Shown piece by piece: positions 36,184-46,201 of a stretch of DNA of 64,000 nucleotides (position 1 is its first letter; each line of letters opens with the position of its first letter). Location: assembly GCF_042676245.1 (NCBI RefSeq), contig NZ_JBHTKA010000001.1, positions 1,736,001-1,800,000 on the forward strand, read 5' to 3'. The translations under genes were made by a program, and so were the position numbers. The notes under the pieces were generated by a model, which saw only the letters and a program-made list of their open reading frames with translations, did not search any database and was not told the origin of the DNA. The stretch is from Ohtaekwangia kribbensis (GTDB lineage Bacteria; Bacteroidota; Bacteroidia; Cytophagales; Cyclobacteriaceae).

Positions 36184-37587
36184 TTAGAGAATGTATTCGC
36201 TCAGGTCTTTATTTTTTACAAGGCCCGCCATTCGCTCGCGCACCATATCTGCTGTAATCAGCAGTCGCGCATTCGGACCAATCTTATCCGGTACATCAAA
36301 CAAAAATTCATTCAACAATCTGCTCATCACCGTATGCAACCTGCGCGCCCCTATATTTTCCACTTCGGCATTGATGGTAAACGCTGTACTGGCAATTTCG
36401 TCAATAGCATCATCAGCAAAACTTATCTCAACACTTTCAGCTTCGAACAACGCCTGATATTGTTTGGTAAGTGCGTTCTTAGGCTCCTTCAATATCTGGA
36501 TGAAGTCTTCTTTCGTCAGGTTATTCAATTCAACACGAATCGGGAAACGTCCCTGCAATTCGGGTATAAGATCCGATGGTTTTGAAATATGAAAGGCTCC
36601 GGCAGCAATGAACAATACGTGATCAGTTTTTATAACACCATGCTTTGTGTTCACGGTACTTCCTTCGACTATAGGAAGCAGATCGCGCTGTACACCTTCG
36701 CGACTTACATCGGGACCACTGCCACCTTTCTTGGAACCGGAAGCAATCTTGTCGATCTCATCTATAAAAATGATACCGGCATTCTCTGCACGATGAATCG
36801 CTTCTTCCTTTACTTCATCCATATCGATGAGCTTGGCAGCTTCTTCATCGAGTAAAATTCTGCGGGCTTCTGCTACGGTAACTTTACGCTTCTTGCTTTT
36901 TTTCGGCATCATACCATTCAGCATTTCTTGCAGGTTCATCATGGATACTTCGTCCATCATGCCGGCACCGATCATGCCTACATTTGATCCGCTTCCTCCT
37001 TTAATGTTGATCTCGATCTTGCGTTCTTCAAGTTCGCCATTGCGTATCTTATCGCGGAAGTGATTGCGTGTACGTTCGTTCAACTCTACATCGCTCGTAG
37101 GTATATCATTGGTATTTTCCGTTTGTGAAGAGAATCCCGTTGAACGCGGTTGCTGCTGACGCAGCGGTGGTATCAAGGCATCCAGTATAGCATCTTCTAC
37201 TGCCTGTGCTGCTTTCTCTTTTACTTCTTCCTTCTTGCGAGCCTTCACCATATTTACCGATTGCTCCACCAGGTCGCGCACCATGCTCTCCACATCGCGG
37301 CCTACATAGCCTACTTCAGTAAATTTGGAAGCCTCTACTTTTACAAAAGGAGCATCAGCAAGTTTGGCAAGTCTGCGCGCAATCTCGGTTTTACCAACAC
37401 CGGTAGCACCGATCATGAGTATATTATTCGGAACAATTTCCCCCTGTATATCCGCTTTCGTGTTCATTCTTCTCCAGCGGTTACGCAGCGCAATCGCTAC
37501 ATTACGTTTAGCTTCCTTCTGTCCTATAATGTATTTATCAAGCTCCTCAACAATCTGTTTCGGTGTTAAATATTTTTCGTCCATCAT
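36184..37587 (-). CDS. hslU: HslU ATPase subunit of the HslUV protease
   Basis: This 467-residue AAA+ unfoldase feeds proteins to the HslV peptidase. It begins LTPKQIVEELDKYIIGQKEA, has Walker A GATGVGKTEIARRLA, the pore loop EVGYVGRDVES, the variable I-domain (residues about 110-245), Walker B IIFIDEIDKIA and the C-terminal tail IGARRLHTVMSRLLNEFLFD with a terminal SEYIL that would dock on HslV. It starts four bases after the porQ stop and abuts the DUF4421 start. No hslV gene is present in the window. Confidence 0.96.
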   Translation of the reverse strand: MMDEKYLTPKQIVEELDKYIIGQKEAKRNVAIALRNRWRRMNTKADIQGEIVPNNILMIGATGVGKTEIARRLAKLADAPFVKVEASKFTEVGYVGRDVESMVRDLVEQSVNMVKARKKEEVKEKAAQAVEDAILDALIPPLRQQQPRSTGFSSQTENTNDIPTSDVELNERTRNHFRDKIRNGELEERKIEINIKGGSGSNVGMIGAGMMDEVSMMNLQEMLNGMMPKKSKKRKVTVAEARRILLDEEAAKLIDMDEVKEEAIHRAENAGIIFIDEIDKIASGSKKGGSGPDVSREGVQRDLLPIVEGSTVNTKHGVIKTDHVLFIAAGAFHISKPSDLIPELQGRFPIRVELNNLTKEDFIQILKEPKNALTKQYQALFEAESVEISFADDAIDEIASTAFTINAEVENIGARRLHTVMSRLLNEFLFDVPDKIGPNARLLITADMVRERMAGLVKNKDLSEYIL

Positions 37588-37591
37588 AATT

Positions 37592-38593
37592 TTATACTCT
37601 TCTCAACACACGATTTATATTTGATGACAATGTTAATCCATACCCGGCCTTACCCGCAACATATCCACTTCTGCTGAATATAAATTCAAACGAACGGATG
37701 CGTGCAGAAAAGCCTAACGATAAGCCGGCACCACCTCCGCCATTCTCCAGTTTCAATTCCTGGTGCGTGAGGTAATTATAGCCTGCCAATATATTTACAT
37801 TGCGATGTATTAAAATTTCAGCGCCAAAGTTAATGCGCCTCAGTACCTTATCCAATCCTCCCGGTTCGTCTTGCCCGCTGGCTGCATCGTAGTATGTAAC
37901 ACGCTTTCGCGCCAGGTTATATGCCGTGATTGAAAAACGTAACGGCATATGTTCAGGCTTGAAGGTAGTTCCCAACTGCACATCGAACGGAAGCTCTGAC
38001 TCGCTCGACTCCGAGTATTCAGAAAAAACTATTCCCATATTTTTTACCGTCAGTCCTATACGCCAGTCGTAATGAGGATGTACAAACACCCCGCCAAAAT
38101 CTATAGCGGCAGCACTGGCGTGATAACCGGCAATATTGGAGAAGATCATCTTAACGTTCGCTCCAATTCTGAAGTTTGAGACCTGGTGACTTTTACCTAT
38201 CACGATCGCTGTTTCACCAGACTTAAATGTACCGATCTCAGTTCCGGATGCATCGTACCCCTGAATGGTGCCGTAGCTCAGATGCTGCACACCAAAAAGC
38301 AGTGTACCTATATTTTTAAACTTATGCGCGTATGAAAAAGTTGATTGGCCAACATCTGCCACGTAAAACTGATAAGTAGCCGAAGCAAATCCTGCCAGAG
38401 AATCTGAGACTAGGGAAGGATTCGAGTAAAAGAAATTCACATCGCGATCCGTCAACGATGCGTTAACACCACCCAGCGCAGCGAGCCTTGCACTATTGGC
38501 AACATTCAAAAACTCAAAAGACTTCTGCCCGCCTGTCTGGGCAAACGAAACCAGAGATGAAAGAAGTAGTATTGCCGGCAGTATCTGCTTCAC
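37592..38593 (-). CDS. porQ: Type IX secretion system protein PorQ
   Basis: This 333-residue outer-membrane barrel has a signal peptide (ending SFAQ) and the PorQ pattern: KSFEFLNVANSARLAALGGV near the N-terminus, VNFFYSNPSLVSDSLAG, FGVQHLSYGTIQGYDASGTE and a C-terminal run of beta strands. PorQ associates with the attachment/shuttle part of the type IX secretion machinery (with PorU, PorV, PorZ) that exports and anchors surface proteins in Bacteroidota. It is four bases upstream of hslU, with lon further upstream on the same strand. Confidence 0.85.
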   Translation of the reverse strand: MKQILPAILLLSSLVSFAQTGGQKSFEFLNVANSARLAALGGVNASLTDRDVNFFYSNPSLVSDSLAGFASATYQFYVADVGQSTFSYAHKFKNIGTLLFGVQHLSYGTIQGYDASGTEIGTFKSGETAIVIGKSHQVSNFRIGANVKMIFSNIAGYHASAAAIDFGGVFVHPHYDWRIGLTVKNMGIVFSEYSESSESELPFDVQLGTTFKPEHMPLRFSITAYNLARKRVTYYDAASGQDEPGGLDKVLRRINFGAEILIHRNVNILAGYNYLTHQELKLENGGGGAGLSLGFSARIRSFEFIFSRSGYVAGKAGYGLTLSSNINRVLRRV

Positions 38594-38641
38594 AAAATGG
38601 AGTTAAACTGCAATATCGTAAAACATGCTGGCATTTTTAAA

Positions 38642-38723
38642 CCTTCTCGTCTCAAGCCATGCCCTCGTAAGTAAGCTTGCTGATTACGAGAAAAGGAACA
38701 CGGGTTCGCACGACCCTGAGACA
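38642..38723. repeat. Nested inverted repeat between lon and porQ
   Basis: CTCGTAA (38664-38670) pairs with TTACGAG (38684-38690). An outer CCTTCTCGT (38642-38650) pairs imperfectly with ACGAGAAAAGG (38686-38696), and GTCTC/GAGAC words flank them. It lies in the 180-base gap downstream of lon and may separate lon expression from porQ-hslU. Confidence 0.45.
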
Positions 38724-38773
38724 CCTCGGTTTTTGAGACACTATATCTTTTAGAGCTTCCTTCGAAAAAGAAA

Positions 38774-41239
38774 TTAGTTCTGTGCTATTGACTTGGGATC
38801 GGTAAAGATGAACTTCATCGGCTCCTTTACCTTCTCTTTCATCAGGGCAACCTTCAACACTTCATCCACCGTGTCTACATAGTGGAAGGTAAGTCCTTTG
38901 AGGTAGTGCTTCTCGATCTCATCGATGTCACGCTTGTTCTTGGCACTGAGAACGATTTCTTTTATACCACTGCGCTTGGCCGCGAGTATTTTTTCTTTGA
39001 TACCTCCTACCGGCAATACTTTACCGCGCAGGGTAATCTCACCGGTCATGGCAAGCTTCGCGCGAACTTTACGCTGGGTAAAGATCGATGCGAGTGAAGT
39101 AAACATCGTAATACCCGCTGACGGTCCGTCTTTCGGAACGGCACCAGCAGGTACATGTATATGCAGATCGTATTGTTGAAACAACCGATGATCTATATCC
39201 AGCGCTTCTGCGTTCGACTTGAGATAGGAAAGTGCTGCCATGGCTGATTCTTTCATAACATCACCTAACTGTCCTGAAATAGTAAGTATACCTTTACCTC
39301 TGCTCAGGCTCGATTCAACAAAAAGTATTTCTCCGCCTACTTGTGTCCAGGCTAAACCTGTTACCACACCGGCTATTTCGTTTCCCTGGTATAGCTCTTC
39401 GTCAAATATCTCGGCCCCTAAAACTTTGCGAACGGTCTCTTCCGAGATCACCTTGTCGAATGGTTCTTCCATTGCTACCGACTTGGCAATGTTACGCACC
39501 AGTGTACCGATCTTGCGCTCGAGGTTACGCACTCCCGATTCGCGGGTATACGCATTTACTGTTTTGATAACAGCATCTTTCGAAAACTTTACATCCGAAG
39601 TTTTTAATCCGTGCTCTTTAAGCTGCTTCGGTATAAGGTGTTTTATAGCGATCTCTACTTTCTCTTCAAGTGTATAGCCGGTTACTTCGATGATCTCCAT
39701 ACGATCGCGCAATGCAGGATGAATGGTATCAAGCGAGTTGGCCGTAGCAATGAAAAGTACTTTTGATAAATCGTAATCTACTTCCAGGTAATTATCACCG
39801 AAAGCATTGTTCTGCTCCGGGTCTAACACTTCGAGTAAAGCAGACGATGGGTCGCCACGAAAATCTGATTTTACTTTATCGATCTCATCGAGTATAAATA
39901 CCGGGTTGGATGATTGAGACTTCTTGATGTTCTGCAAAATTTTACCCGGCATAGCACCTACATACGTTTTGCGGTGTCCGCGTATTTCAGCCTCATCATG
40001 CACGCCTCCTAACGACATGCGTACATACTTACGTTGCAGTGCTTTCGCGATCGATCGGCCCAATGAAGTTTTACCAACACCGGGAGGACCATACAAGCAA
40101 AGTATAGGTCCTTTCATATCCTGCTTCAACTTTAGTACAGCAAGATATTCGAGTATACGTGTCTTTACTTTTTCAAGACCGAAGTGATCCTGATCCAATA
40201 TTTTTCTGGCGCGCTTCAGATCGAAATCATCGATCGTGTAATCTTCCCAGGGAAGATCGAGCATAAACTCCACGTAGTTCATCGCTACCGGATATTCCGC
40301 TGCCATGGGGTTGATGCGCAAAAGTTTATCGAGCTCGCGATTGAAATGATCCGCTGCCTGCTTCGACCATTTTTTACCTTCAGCACGCTTGCGGAATTTT
40401 TCTACTTCTTTATCCGGACCATCATAACCCAGCTCATCCTGCAATACTTTTATCTGCTGACGCAGGAAGTAGTCGCGTTGCTGCTGGTCTATATCGGTAT
40501 GTACTTTCTTCTGAATCTCGTGTTTGATCTCCAACATCTGCACATCCTTCAACATATACTGCAGCAGCAGTGTACCGCGCTCAATTATATTCTGTGTCTC
40601 CAGTATCTTTTGTTTCTCGCCTACCTCGGCATTGAGGTTGGAAGAAAGAAAATGTACCAGGAACGACATGCTGGATATATTGTCCAATGCCACCTGTGCC
40701 TCTTGCGGAAGTTCAGGGTTAAGCTTTAGTATTTTAGACGCTGCATCTTTCAACGACTGCACCAATGCTTTGGCTTCTTTGCCGTTAACATTTAGCGCAG
40801 GTTCCGGTTGAAGTTGAATGCGTGCCGTGAGGAACGGTTCTTCCTGAACAAACTCTTTTATGGTAAAACGATTTTTACCCTGAATGATAATCGTGGTGTT
40901 ACCATCCGGCAGAACAAGCATTTTGATAATTTTTGCTACAGTACCGGTGCGGTATAATTCTTCGATAGCAGGCTCTTCAGCCTGCGAATTTTTTTGAGCG
41001 ATTACACCAATGATGCGATTTCCCTGGTAAGCTTTTTTAACAAGCTTGATAGATTTTTGTCTTCCTACCGTTATAGGAATAACAACTCCCGGAAAGAGTA
41101 CTGTATTTTTTATAGGAAGAATCGAGAGTTCTTCCGGTAAATCTTCCGGCTTCAGATCAGATTCCTGTTCGGGATTTATCAGTTGAATAAGATCATCTGA
41201 ATCTTCCTGAACGAGTTGTATCGGTAATGATTTGAACAT
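38774..41239 (-). CDS. lon: ATP-dependent protease Lon (endopeptidase La)
   Basis: This 821-residue protease degrades misfolded and regulatory proteins. It has an N-terminal substrate domain with LSILPIKNTVLFPGVVIPIT, a coiled-coil region (residues about 220-330), the AAA+ domain with Walker A GPPGVGKTSLGRSIA and Walker B VFILDEIDK, and the peptidase domain with the catalytic Ser in KDGPSAGITMFTSL and Lys in RGKVLPVGGIKEKILAAKRS. The start is taken as ATG 41239 (MFKSLPIQL); a GTG at 41269 would add ten residues. It is transcribed divergently from the PorE-like gene and is upstream of porQ. Confidence 0.95.
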   Translation of the reverse strand: MFKSLPIQLVQEDSDDLIQLINPEQESDLKPEDLPEELSILPIKNTVLFPGVVIPITVGRQKSIKLVKKAYQGNRIIGVIAQKNSQAEEPAIEELYRTGTVAKIIKMLVLPDGNTTIIIQGKNRFTIKEFVQEEPFLTARIQLQPEPALNVNGKEAKALVQSLKDAASKILKLNPELPQEAQVALDNISSMSFLVHFLSSNLNAEVGEKQKILETQNIIERGTLLLQYMLKDVQMLEIKHEIQKKVHTDIDQQQRDYFLRQQIKVLQDELGYDGPDKEVEKFRKRAEGKKWSKQAADHFNRELDKLLRINPMAAEYPVAMNYVEFMLDLPWEDYTIDDFDLKRARKILDQDHFGLEKVKTRILEYLAVLKLKQDMKGPILCLYGPPGVGKTSLGRSIAKALQRKYVRMSLGGVHDEAEIRGHRKTYVGAMPGKILQNIKKSQSSNPVFILDEIDKVKSDFRGDPSSALLEVLDPEQNNAFGDNYLEVDYDLSKVLFIATANSLDTIHPALRDRMEIIEVTGYTLEEKVEIAIKHLIPKQLKEHGLKTSDVKFSKDAVIKTVNAYTRESGVRNLERKIGTLVRNIAKSVAMEEPFDKVISEETVRKVLGAEIFDEELYQGNEIAGVVTGLAWTQVGGEILFVESSLSRGKGILTISGQLGDVMKESAMAALSYLKSNAEALDIDHRLFQQYDLHIHVPAGAVPKDGPSAGITMFTSLASIFTQRKVRAKLAMTGEITLRGKVLPVGGIKEKILAAKRSGIKEIVLSAKNKRDIDEIEKHYLKGLTFHYVDTVDEVLKVALMKEKVKEPMKFIFTDPKSIAQN

Positions 41240-41402
41240 GCTTTCGTTTATAAGGTGCCAAACTGACACGCGTTTCGTATCAGCGATGGTTGTATACTAG
41301 GTTCGCCTAAAGGACAATAGTAATGCCAAGAGAGTTGTAAAAGAAGTAAAATTGTATCAACTTTATCCATCTGGCGTGAATTTTTTACCAAACAAAGGTT
41401 CT

Positions 41403-43376
41403 GTGAAAACCTACTTTTTGATCTTATTAACAGCCTTTTGGTTGTTGGTTCACGTTCCTTCCCTGGCTCAAAAGCCTAAACAGAAATTCAAAAAGGGAGG
41501 AATCGTACAACTAAATGATAGCCTGACAAGCTACAGCCAATCTGACATTTTCGATTTTCCGAATCTCAACAAGGTTCGCTACTATAAAGATGCAACCAAG
41601 TTGGGTAGAATAAAAGCATTAGCTGCAACAGGTGATTACGAACAGGAATATACCGAGTTAAAAGCGTATGTGAAGAACTTTGGCGTTGATAATTTTTCGC
41701 ACGATATACAATTACTCTGGGACTTTGCTAAGCTGTCGGAAAAACAAGGACCTCCCGGTGAAGCTGTGCTGCTATACAAGCTTGTGTTGAAACACTACAA
41801 ACAAAGTATAGATGAAAAGCAGGTACAACGTGAGTACGATACGCTTACCCGCAACGAAAAAGATCTATATGTACCGCTGCAACAATACTATGAACTGGTA
41901 GCGTTCCGAAAAGAGATTGATACACTTCGTCCTCCTCAGGGCGTGTTACTAAACATGGGTTATGGTGTAAACTCAGAGAAGGAAGATTATGGCCCGACCA
42001 TTGGTAACATCGACAATGTATTGCTGTTTACTTCGAAGCGTAATTCTAAAATTGATCCGCTTAACAAAACGTATAACGAAGATCTGTTCTACACTATAAA
42101 ACAAGATACCGTTTGGGGTTTTGCGGAAGAATTCAAAACAGTGAACACACGCTATAACGAAGGCTCTGCAAGCCTGAGTAAAGATGGCAAGCATTTATAC
42201 TTTGCGCGCTGTAATTCACCCGACTCGTATGGTAACTGCGATATATTTGTCTCTGATCTGAAAGGTGATAGCACGTGGGGCACACCGCGTAACCTTGGTC
42301 CTAACATCAACACAGCTTCATGGGATTCTCAGCCTTCTCTCTCGCACTCTGGTGACACACTATATTTCTCTTCCGACCGTATTGGTGGTTTTGGTTTTTC
42401 AGATATATACTTTGCTGTAAAAGATGCAAAGGGTAACTGGCAGAAGGCACAAAATATAGGACCGATCATCAACACGCGCGCGTTTGAAGTGAGTCCGTTT
42501 TATCACCACCGGTTTAAAGTATTGTACTTCAGTTCGAATGGACAACCGTTGAATTTTGGTGACTTCGATATTTACAAATCATACAGCCAGGGTAAAAATT
42601 GGGGCGAGCCGAAAAATATAGGACCGTTGGTCAATGGCCCCGGTAGTGAATATTACTTTACGATTGATTCCGAATCGAATCGTTTATACTATGCGCGCTC
42701 AGCTGCCGATGATCTGAACAATCTTGATCTTTACTCCTTCCCTGTTCCCATGGAAGCACAGCCTGAAGCGATTGTACGGTTAAAAGGAACACTTATAAAT
42801 TCGGAAACCAAGAAACCATTCCGTGGTATAGTTTCGGTTATTGACCTGGATAAAGGTGTTGAAGTAGCACCGAAGTTTTTACGCGAAGATGGTTCGTTCG
42901 ATTTTCGCCTGATCAACAAGCGTAACTACCTCCTCATTATTCAGGGTGATGACTTCTTCCGCATTGAACAGATATTCTATATGGAAGGCGATCGTGAAAT
43001 GAACCTGGAGACTGAACCGATTGAAAGTAAAATGGCTTTCAAGTCGCTGGAGTTTGAAAATGGTAAAGCCGATATACTTCCTACCATGCACGATGACCTG
43101 AACAAGATTGCAAACTTCCTGATCGATCATCCGAAATTATCATTAAGTATCTCCGGCCATACCGATTCACAAGGCAATGAAATATCGAACCTGAAACTCT
43201 CACAGGCACGTGCTGATGCGATTAAAGCATATCTCGTTTATCAATATAAAATAAACACCAAGCGGATTGAAGCTCACGGCTACGGAAGTTCAAAACCCAT
43301 TGTAGAAGAGAAAACAGACGAGGATCGCGGACTGAACAGACGCGTTGAGTTTGAAATACGCAAAACCGAAGAGTAA
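41403..43376 (+). CDS. PorE-like OmpA protein (TPR, PD40 propeller, CRD, OmpA)
   Basis: The domain order is signal peptide (residues 1-23, ending SLAQ), TPR-like region (about 45-150), WD40/PD40 beta-propeller (about 180-465; repeats such as LYFSSDRIGGFGFSDIYFA), carboxypeptidase-regulatory-like domain (475-540) and OmpA peptidoglycan-binding domain (550-657; SGHTDSQGNEISNLKLSQAR). This is the layout of PorE of the type IX secretion system, but no lipobox Cys follows the signal, unlike the PorE lipoprotein. The start is taken as GTG 41403, which opens a clean signal peptide (KTYFLILLTAFWLLV); the alternative TTG at 41352 adds 17 polar residues. A bidirectional terminator separates it from rseP. 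Confidence 0.8.
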   Translation: MKTYFLILLTAFWLLVHVPSLAQKPKQKFKKGGIVQLNDSLTSYSQSDIFDFPNLNKVRYYKDATKLGRIKALAATGDYEQEYTELKAYVKNFGVDNFSHDIQLLWDFAKLSEKQGPPGEAVLLYKLVLKHYKQSIDEKQVQREYDTLTRNEKDLYVPLQQYYELVAFRKEIDTLRPPQGVLLNMGYGVNSEKEDYGPTIGNIDNVLLFTSKRNSKIDPLNKTYNEDLFYTIKQDTVWGFAEEFKTVNTRYNEGSASLSKDGKHLYFARCNSPDSYGNCDIFVSDLKGDSTWGTPRNLGPNINTASWDSQPSLSHSGDTLYFSSDRIGGFGFSDIYFAVKDAKGNWQKAQNIGPIINTRAFEVSPFYHHRFKVLYFSSNGQPLNFGDFDIYKSYSQGKNWGEPKNIGPLVNGPGSEYYFTIDSESNRLYYARSAADDLNNLDLYSFPVPMEAQPEAIVRLKGTLINSETKKPFRGIVSVIDLDKGVEVAPKFLREDGSFDFRLINKRNYLLIIQGDDFFRIEQIFYMEGDREMNLETEPIESKMAFKSLEFENGKADILPTMHDDLNKIANFLIDHPKLSLSISGHTDSQGNEISNLKLSQARADAIKAYLVYQYKINTKRIEAHGYGSSKPIVEEKTDEDRGLNRRVEFEIRKTEE

Positions 43377-43400
43377 GCTACTGCTATATACAGCAGGTAT

Positions 43401-43443
43401 AAAAAAGAAAGGTCGCCCTATAACGGAGCGACCTTTCTTTTTT
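43401..43443. terminator. Bidirectional intrinsic terminator
   Basis: AAAAAAGAAAGGTCGC (43401-43416) is perfectly complementary to GCGACCTTTCTTTTTT (43428-43443), loop 11 bases, between the convergent PorE-like and rseP genes. Confidence 0.92.
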
Positions 43444-43465
43444 ATGTGATGATCTGAATGTTACA

Positions 43466-44803
43466 TCAGAACAACTTGATAATGTCGTTAGCAAAGATGA
43501 ACACCATCAGCGCCAACAGGAATACCATACCTACTTTCTGTGCTGCTTCCAGAAATTTATCAGAAGGTTTTCTGCGTGATATAATTTCATATGAAAGGAA
43601 CATCACGTGGCCACCATCCAGTGCCGGTATAGGAAGCAGGTTCATAAAGGCAAGCACCAACGAAAGAACTCCGGTGAGTGACCAGAAGCGCTCCCACTGC
43701 CACTCTACACCATAGGCTTGCATGATGCCTATCGGACCTGACAATGATTCCTTCGGAGAGAGTACACCGGTAATTACTTTACCAAATGCGCGTATCTGTG
43801 TATTCAACGTCTGGAAGGCACGTTCTGTGCCCAACGGTATAGATTCGATGAACCCGTATTCAATGGTTACTTCTGCTTTCTTCAGGTAATCTTTTGTTAC
43901 CATCGGAGCAAATCCTATCGCTGTTCTGCCTTCGAAACTTTCCCTGAAGGTAAGTTCCTTGCCATCGCGTATTACTTTAAAAGATATAGAGTCGTGCTTA
44001 ACGGCTTCTGTCTTGATATAAGTATAAAGCTCATCCATATACTTGAAAGGCACACCGTTGATTTCGGTGAACAGGTCTCCTTCTTTCAAACCTACTTTAT
44101 CTGCTATGGAGTCTTTTGCTACTTTACCTACGATCGGAGGTATACGATACTGAATAAAATTCAGTGCACTGTCTTTCTTATTGAATTTCTGAATCAAATC
44201 TGCAGGAATAGGAACGTCAACAAGTTTACCGTTGCGCTCCACAGTATAATATGCATTGTCAGCCAGTAACGTCTGCGGACGAACGATATCATCAAAGTAT
44301 TTGAAGTCGTGACCATTGATTTTTACGATCTTATCACCACTCTGTAAGCCGATGCGTTTACCAATTGGTCCGGCACTGATACCACCTAAATTATTGATCT
44401 CATCTTTCAACAAGTATGTATCACCAAAGGCGAATGTTATACCTATAAAGATGATGATACCTACAATAACATTTACAACTATACCGCCCAGCATTACGAT
44501 GAGGCGCTGCCATGCCGGCTTGGAGCGAAACTCCCACGGCTGTGGAGGTTGATTCATCGTCTCCGTGTCGAGCGATTCATCAATCATACCGGAGATCTTT
44601 ACATAGCCACCCAGTGGTATAGCGCTGATCGCATATTCTGTTTCGCCTTTCCGGAAAGACCATAATTTTGGAGGGAAGCCAATGGAGAACTGCTCAACCC
44701 GCATTCCGAAATATTTTGCTGCTAACAAGTGCCCCATTTCATGCACCGCTACCAAAAATGACAAGCTCAACAGAAGCTGAGCCAAACTAATCATCCAATC
44801 CAT
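43466..44803 (-). CDS. rseP: Site-2 intramembrane protease RseP
   Basis: This 445-residue membrane zinc protease cleaves anti-sigma factors and signal-peptide remnants inside the membrane. It shows HEMGH (His21, Glu22, His25) in the first helix, two PDZ domains between helices (about residues 125-310), and the third zinc ligand region NLLPIPALDGGHVMFLSYEI near the C-terminus. Domain order and length are standard. It lies 71 bases downstream of dxr on the same strand, a common gene pair in bacteria. Confidence 0.94.
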   Translation of the reverse strand: MDWMISLAQLLLSLSFLVAVHEMGHLLAAKYFGMRVEQFSIGFPPKLWSFRKGETEYAISAIPLGGYVKISGMIDESLDTETMNQPPQPWEFRSKPAWQRLIVMLGGIVVNVIVGIIIFIGITFAFGDTYLLKDEINNLGGISAGPIGKRIGLQSGDKIVKINGHDFKYFDDIVRPQTLLADNAYYTVERNGKLVDVPIPADLIQKFNKKDSALNFIQYRIPPIVGKVAKDSIADKVGLKEGDLFTEINGVPFKYMDELYTYIKTEAVKHDSISFKVIRDGKELTFRESFEGRTAIGFAPMVTKDYLKKAEVTIEYGFIESIPLGTERAFQTLNTQIRAFGKVITGVLSPKESLSGPIGIMQAYGVEWQWERFWSLTGVLSLVLAFMNLLPIPALDGGHVMFLSYEIISRRKPSDKFLEAAQKVGMVFLLALMVFIFANDIIKLF

Positions 44804-44874
44804 TCTTTATCCTTTATCGTTATCTGTTACTCAATTTGATTTGTGTGTGATGTGTGTGCTCGGTGTAAAGACCG

Positions 44875-46038
44875 CTAAACCGATTTTATCATCTCAAGTG
44901 CCCGGGCGCGTGTCTCTTTGTCAGTGTTCACGTAATCTTCGTACGAAGGGTTTACGACATAATCCATTTTTGAAAGGCATCGTTCAACAATATCCGACAT
45001 TTCAAGAAATCCTACTGAATCCTTCAAAAATCCGGCCACAGCCACTTCATTGGCAGCATTCAGAACGCATGGCATGTTGCCGCCTCTCGTTAACGCGTCA
45101 AACGCGAGTGCAAGATTACGAAAAGTTTCCGTATCCGGTTTTTCAAACGTTAATGACGGGTAATTGCTGAAATCGAAACGAGGAAAATCTGATTTCAAAC
45201 GATCGGGAAACGTCATGGCAAACTGAATGGGAAGCTTCATATCAGGCAATCCCATCTGTGCTTTAATTGATCCGTCCTCAAACTGTACCAGCGAATGTAT
45301 AATCGACTGCGGATGCACCACTACTTCTACCTGGTTTGTACGAAGACCAAACAACCACTTGGCTTCAATCACCTCAAGGCCTTTATTCATGAGTGTAGCC
45401 GAGTCGATAGTAACTTTAGCGCCCATGCTCCAGTTCGGGTGCTTCAGGGCCTGTGCTTTTGTTACTGCTACCAGTTCATCTTTTTTCCTTCCGCGGAACG
45501 GTCCGCCTGAAGCTGTGAGTATAATCTTCTCGATCTTATTATGAAACTCGCCAACGATACATTGAAAGATAGCGGAGTGTTCTGAATCAACCGGGTATAT
45601 ATTTACTCCCTTCTCTCGCGCCAGGCGCGTAATCAGATCGCCCGCCACAACCAGCGTTTCCTTATTGGCGAGTGCTATAGTTTTACCGGCTTCAATTGCT
45701 TTTATGGTTGGGCGTAAACCGGAGTATCCTACCAGTGCCGTAAGCACCAGATCGATGGTATCCATCTGTACTATATCTGCCAACGCCTTTTCACCGGCAT
45801 ATACTTTCACATGTTCTTTTGCCAGTGCATCCTTTACAGTCGTGTAGTGATCTTCGTTAACAATTACCACTGCGTTGGGCTTGAACTTTATAGCCTGCTC
45901 AATTAAAAGTGCAGCGTTGTTCTGTGCGGTGAGCACTTCAACTTCAAAAGCTTCCGGATGTGCCGCGATAACTTCTAATGCCTGTGTACCAATAGAACCA
46001 GTGGAACCAAGTATCGCGATGTTCTTTTTCTTACCCAA
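44875..46038 (-). CDS. dxr: 1-deoxy-D-xylulose-5-phosphate reductoisomerase
   Basis: This 387-residue enzyme makes 2-C-methyl-D-erythritol 4-phosphate in the non-mevalonate isoprenoid route. It shows the NADPH motif IAILGSTGSIGTQALEVIAA, the catalytic ALANKETLVVAGDL and PVDSEHSAIFQCI, and the flexible loop TASGGPFRGRKKDEL and HPNWSMGAKVTIDSATLMNK. It is upstream of rseP in a two-gene unit. A TATTTTTG box on the same strand (46152-46159) is a candidate promoter about 110 bases before the ATG. Confidence 0.97.
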   Translation of the reverse strand: MGKKKNIAILGSTGSIGTQALEVIAAHPEAFEVEVLTAQNNAALLIEQAIKFKPNAVVIVNEDHYTTVKDALAKEHVKVYAGEKALADIVQMDTIDLVLTALVGYSGLRPTIKAIEAGKTIALANKETLVVAGDLITRLAREKGVNIYPVDSEHSAIFQCIVGEFHNKIEKIILTASGGPFRGRKKDELVAVTKAQALKHPNWSMGAKVTIDSATLMNKGLEVIEAKWLFGLRTNQVEVVVHPQSIIHSLVQFEDGSIKAQMGLPDMKLPIQFAMTFPDRLKSDFPRFDFSNYPSLTFEKPDTETFRNLALAFDALTRGGNMPCVLNAANEVAVAGFLKDSVGFLEMSDIVERCLSKMDYVVNPSYEDYVNTDKETRARALEMIKSV

Positions 46039-46201
46039 TGTTATGCGGTGATTATTGAATGATTGTTTCCGGATTTAACTGATGGCATAGAACGTGTTCA
46101 GGCAAGCCATGCAGCTCCGGTTTGTTATATTTATGTATCGGCACGTTTGTACAAAAATAAGCAATTAGTTTTATACTCTTCACCATTCGAATACCGATGT
46201 C

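Noticed and set aside
41352..41402. Longer TTG start for the PorE-like gene
   Set aside because: It adds 17 residues before a clean signal peptide that begins at GTG 41403.
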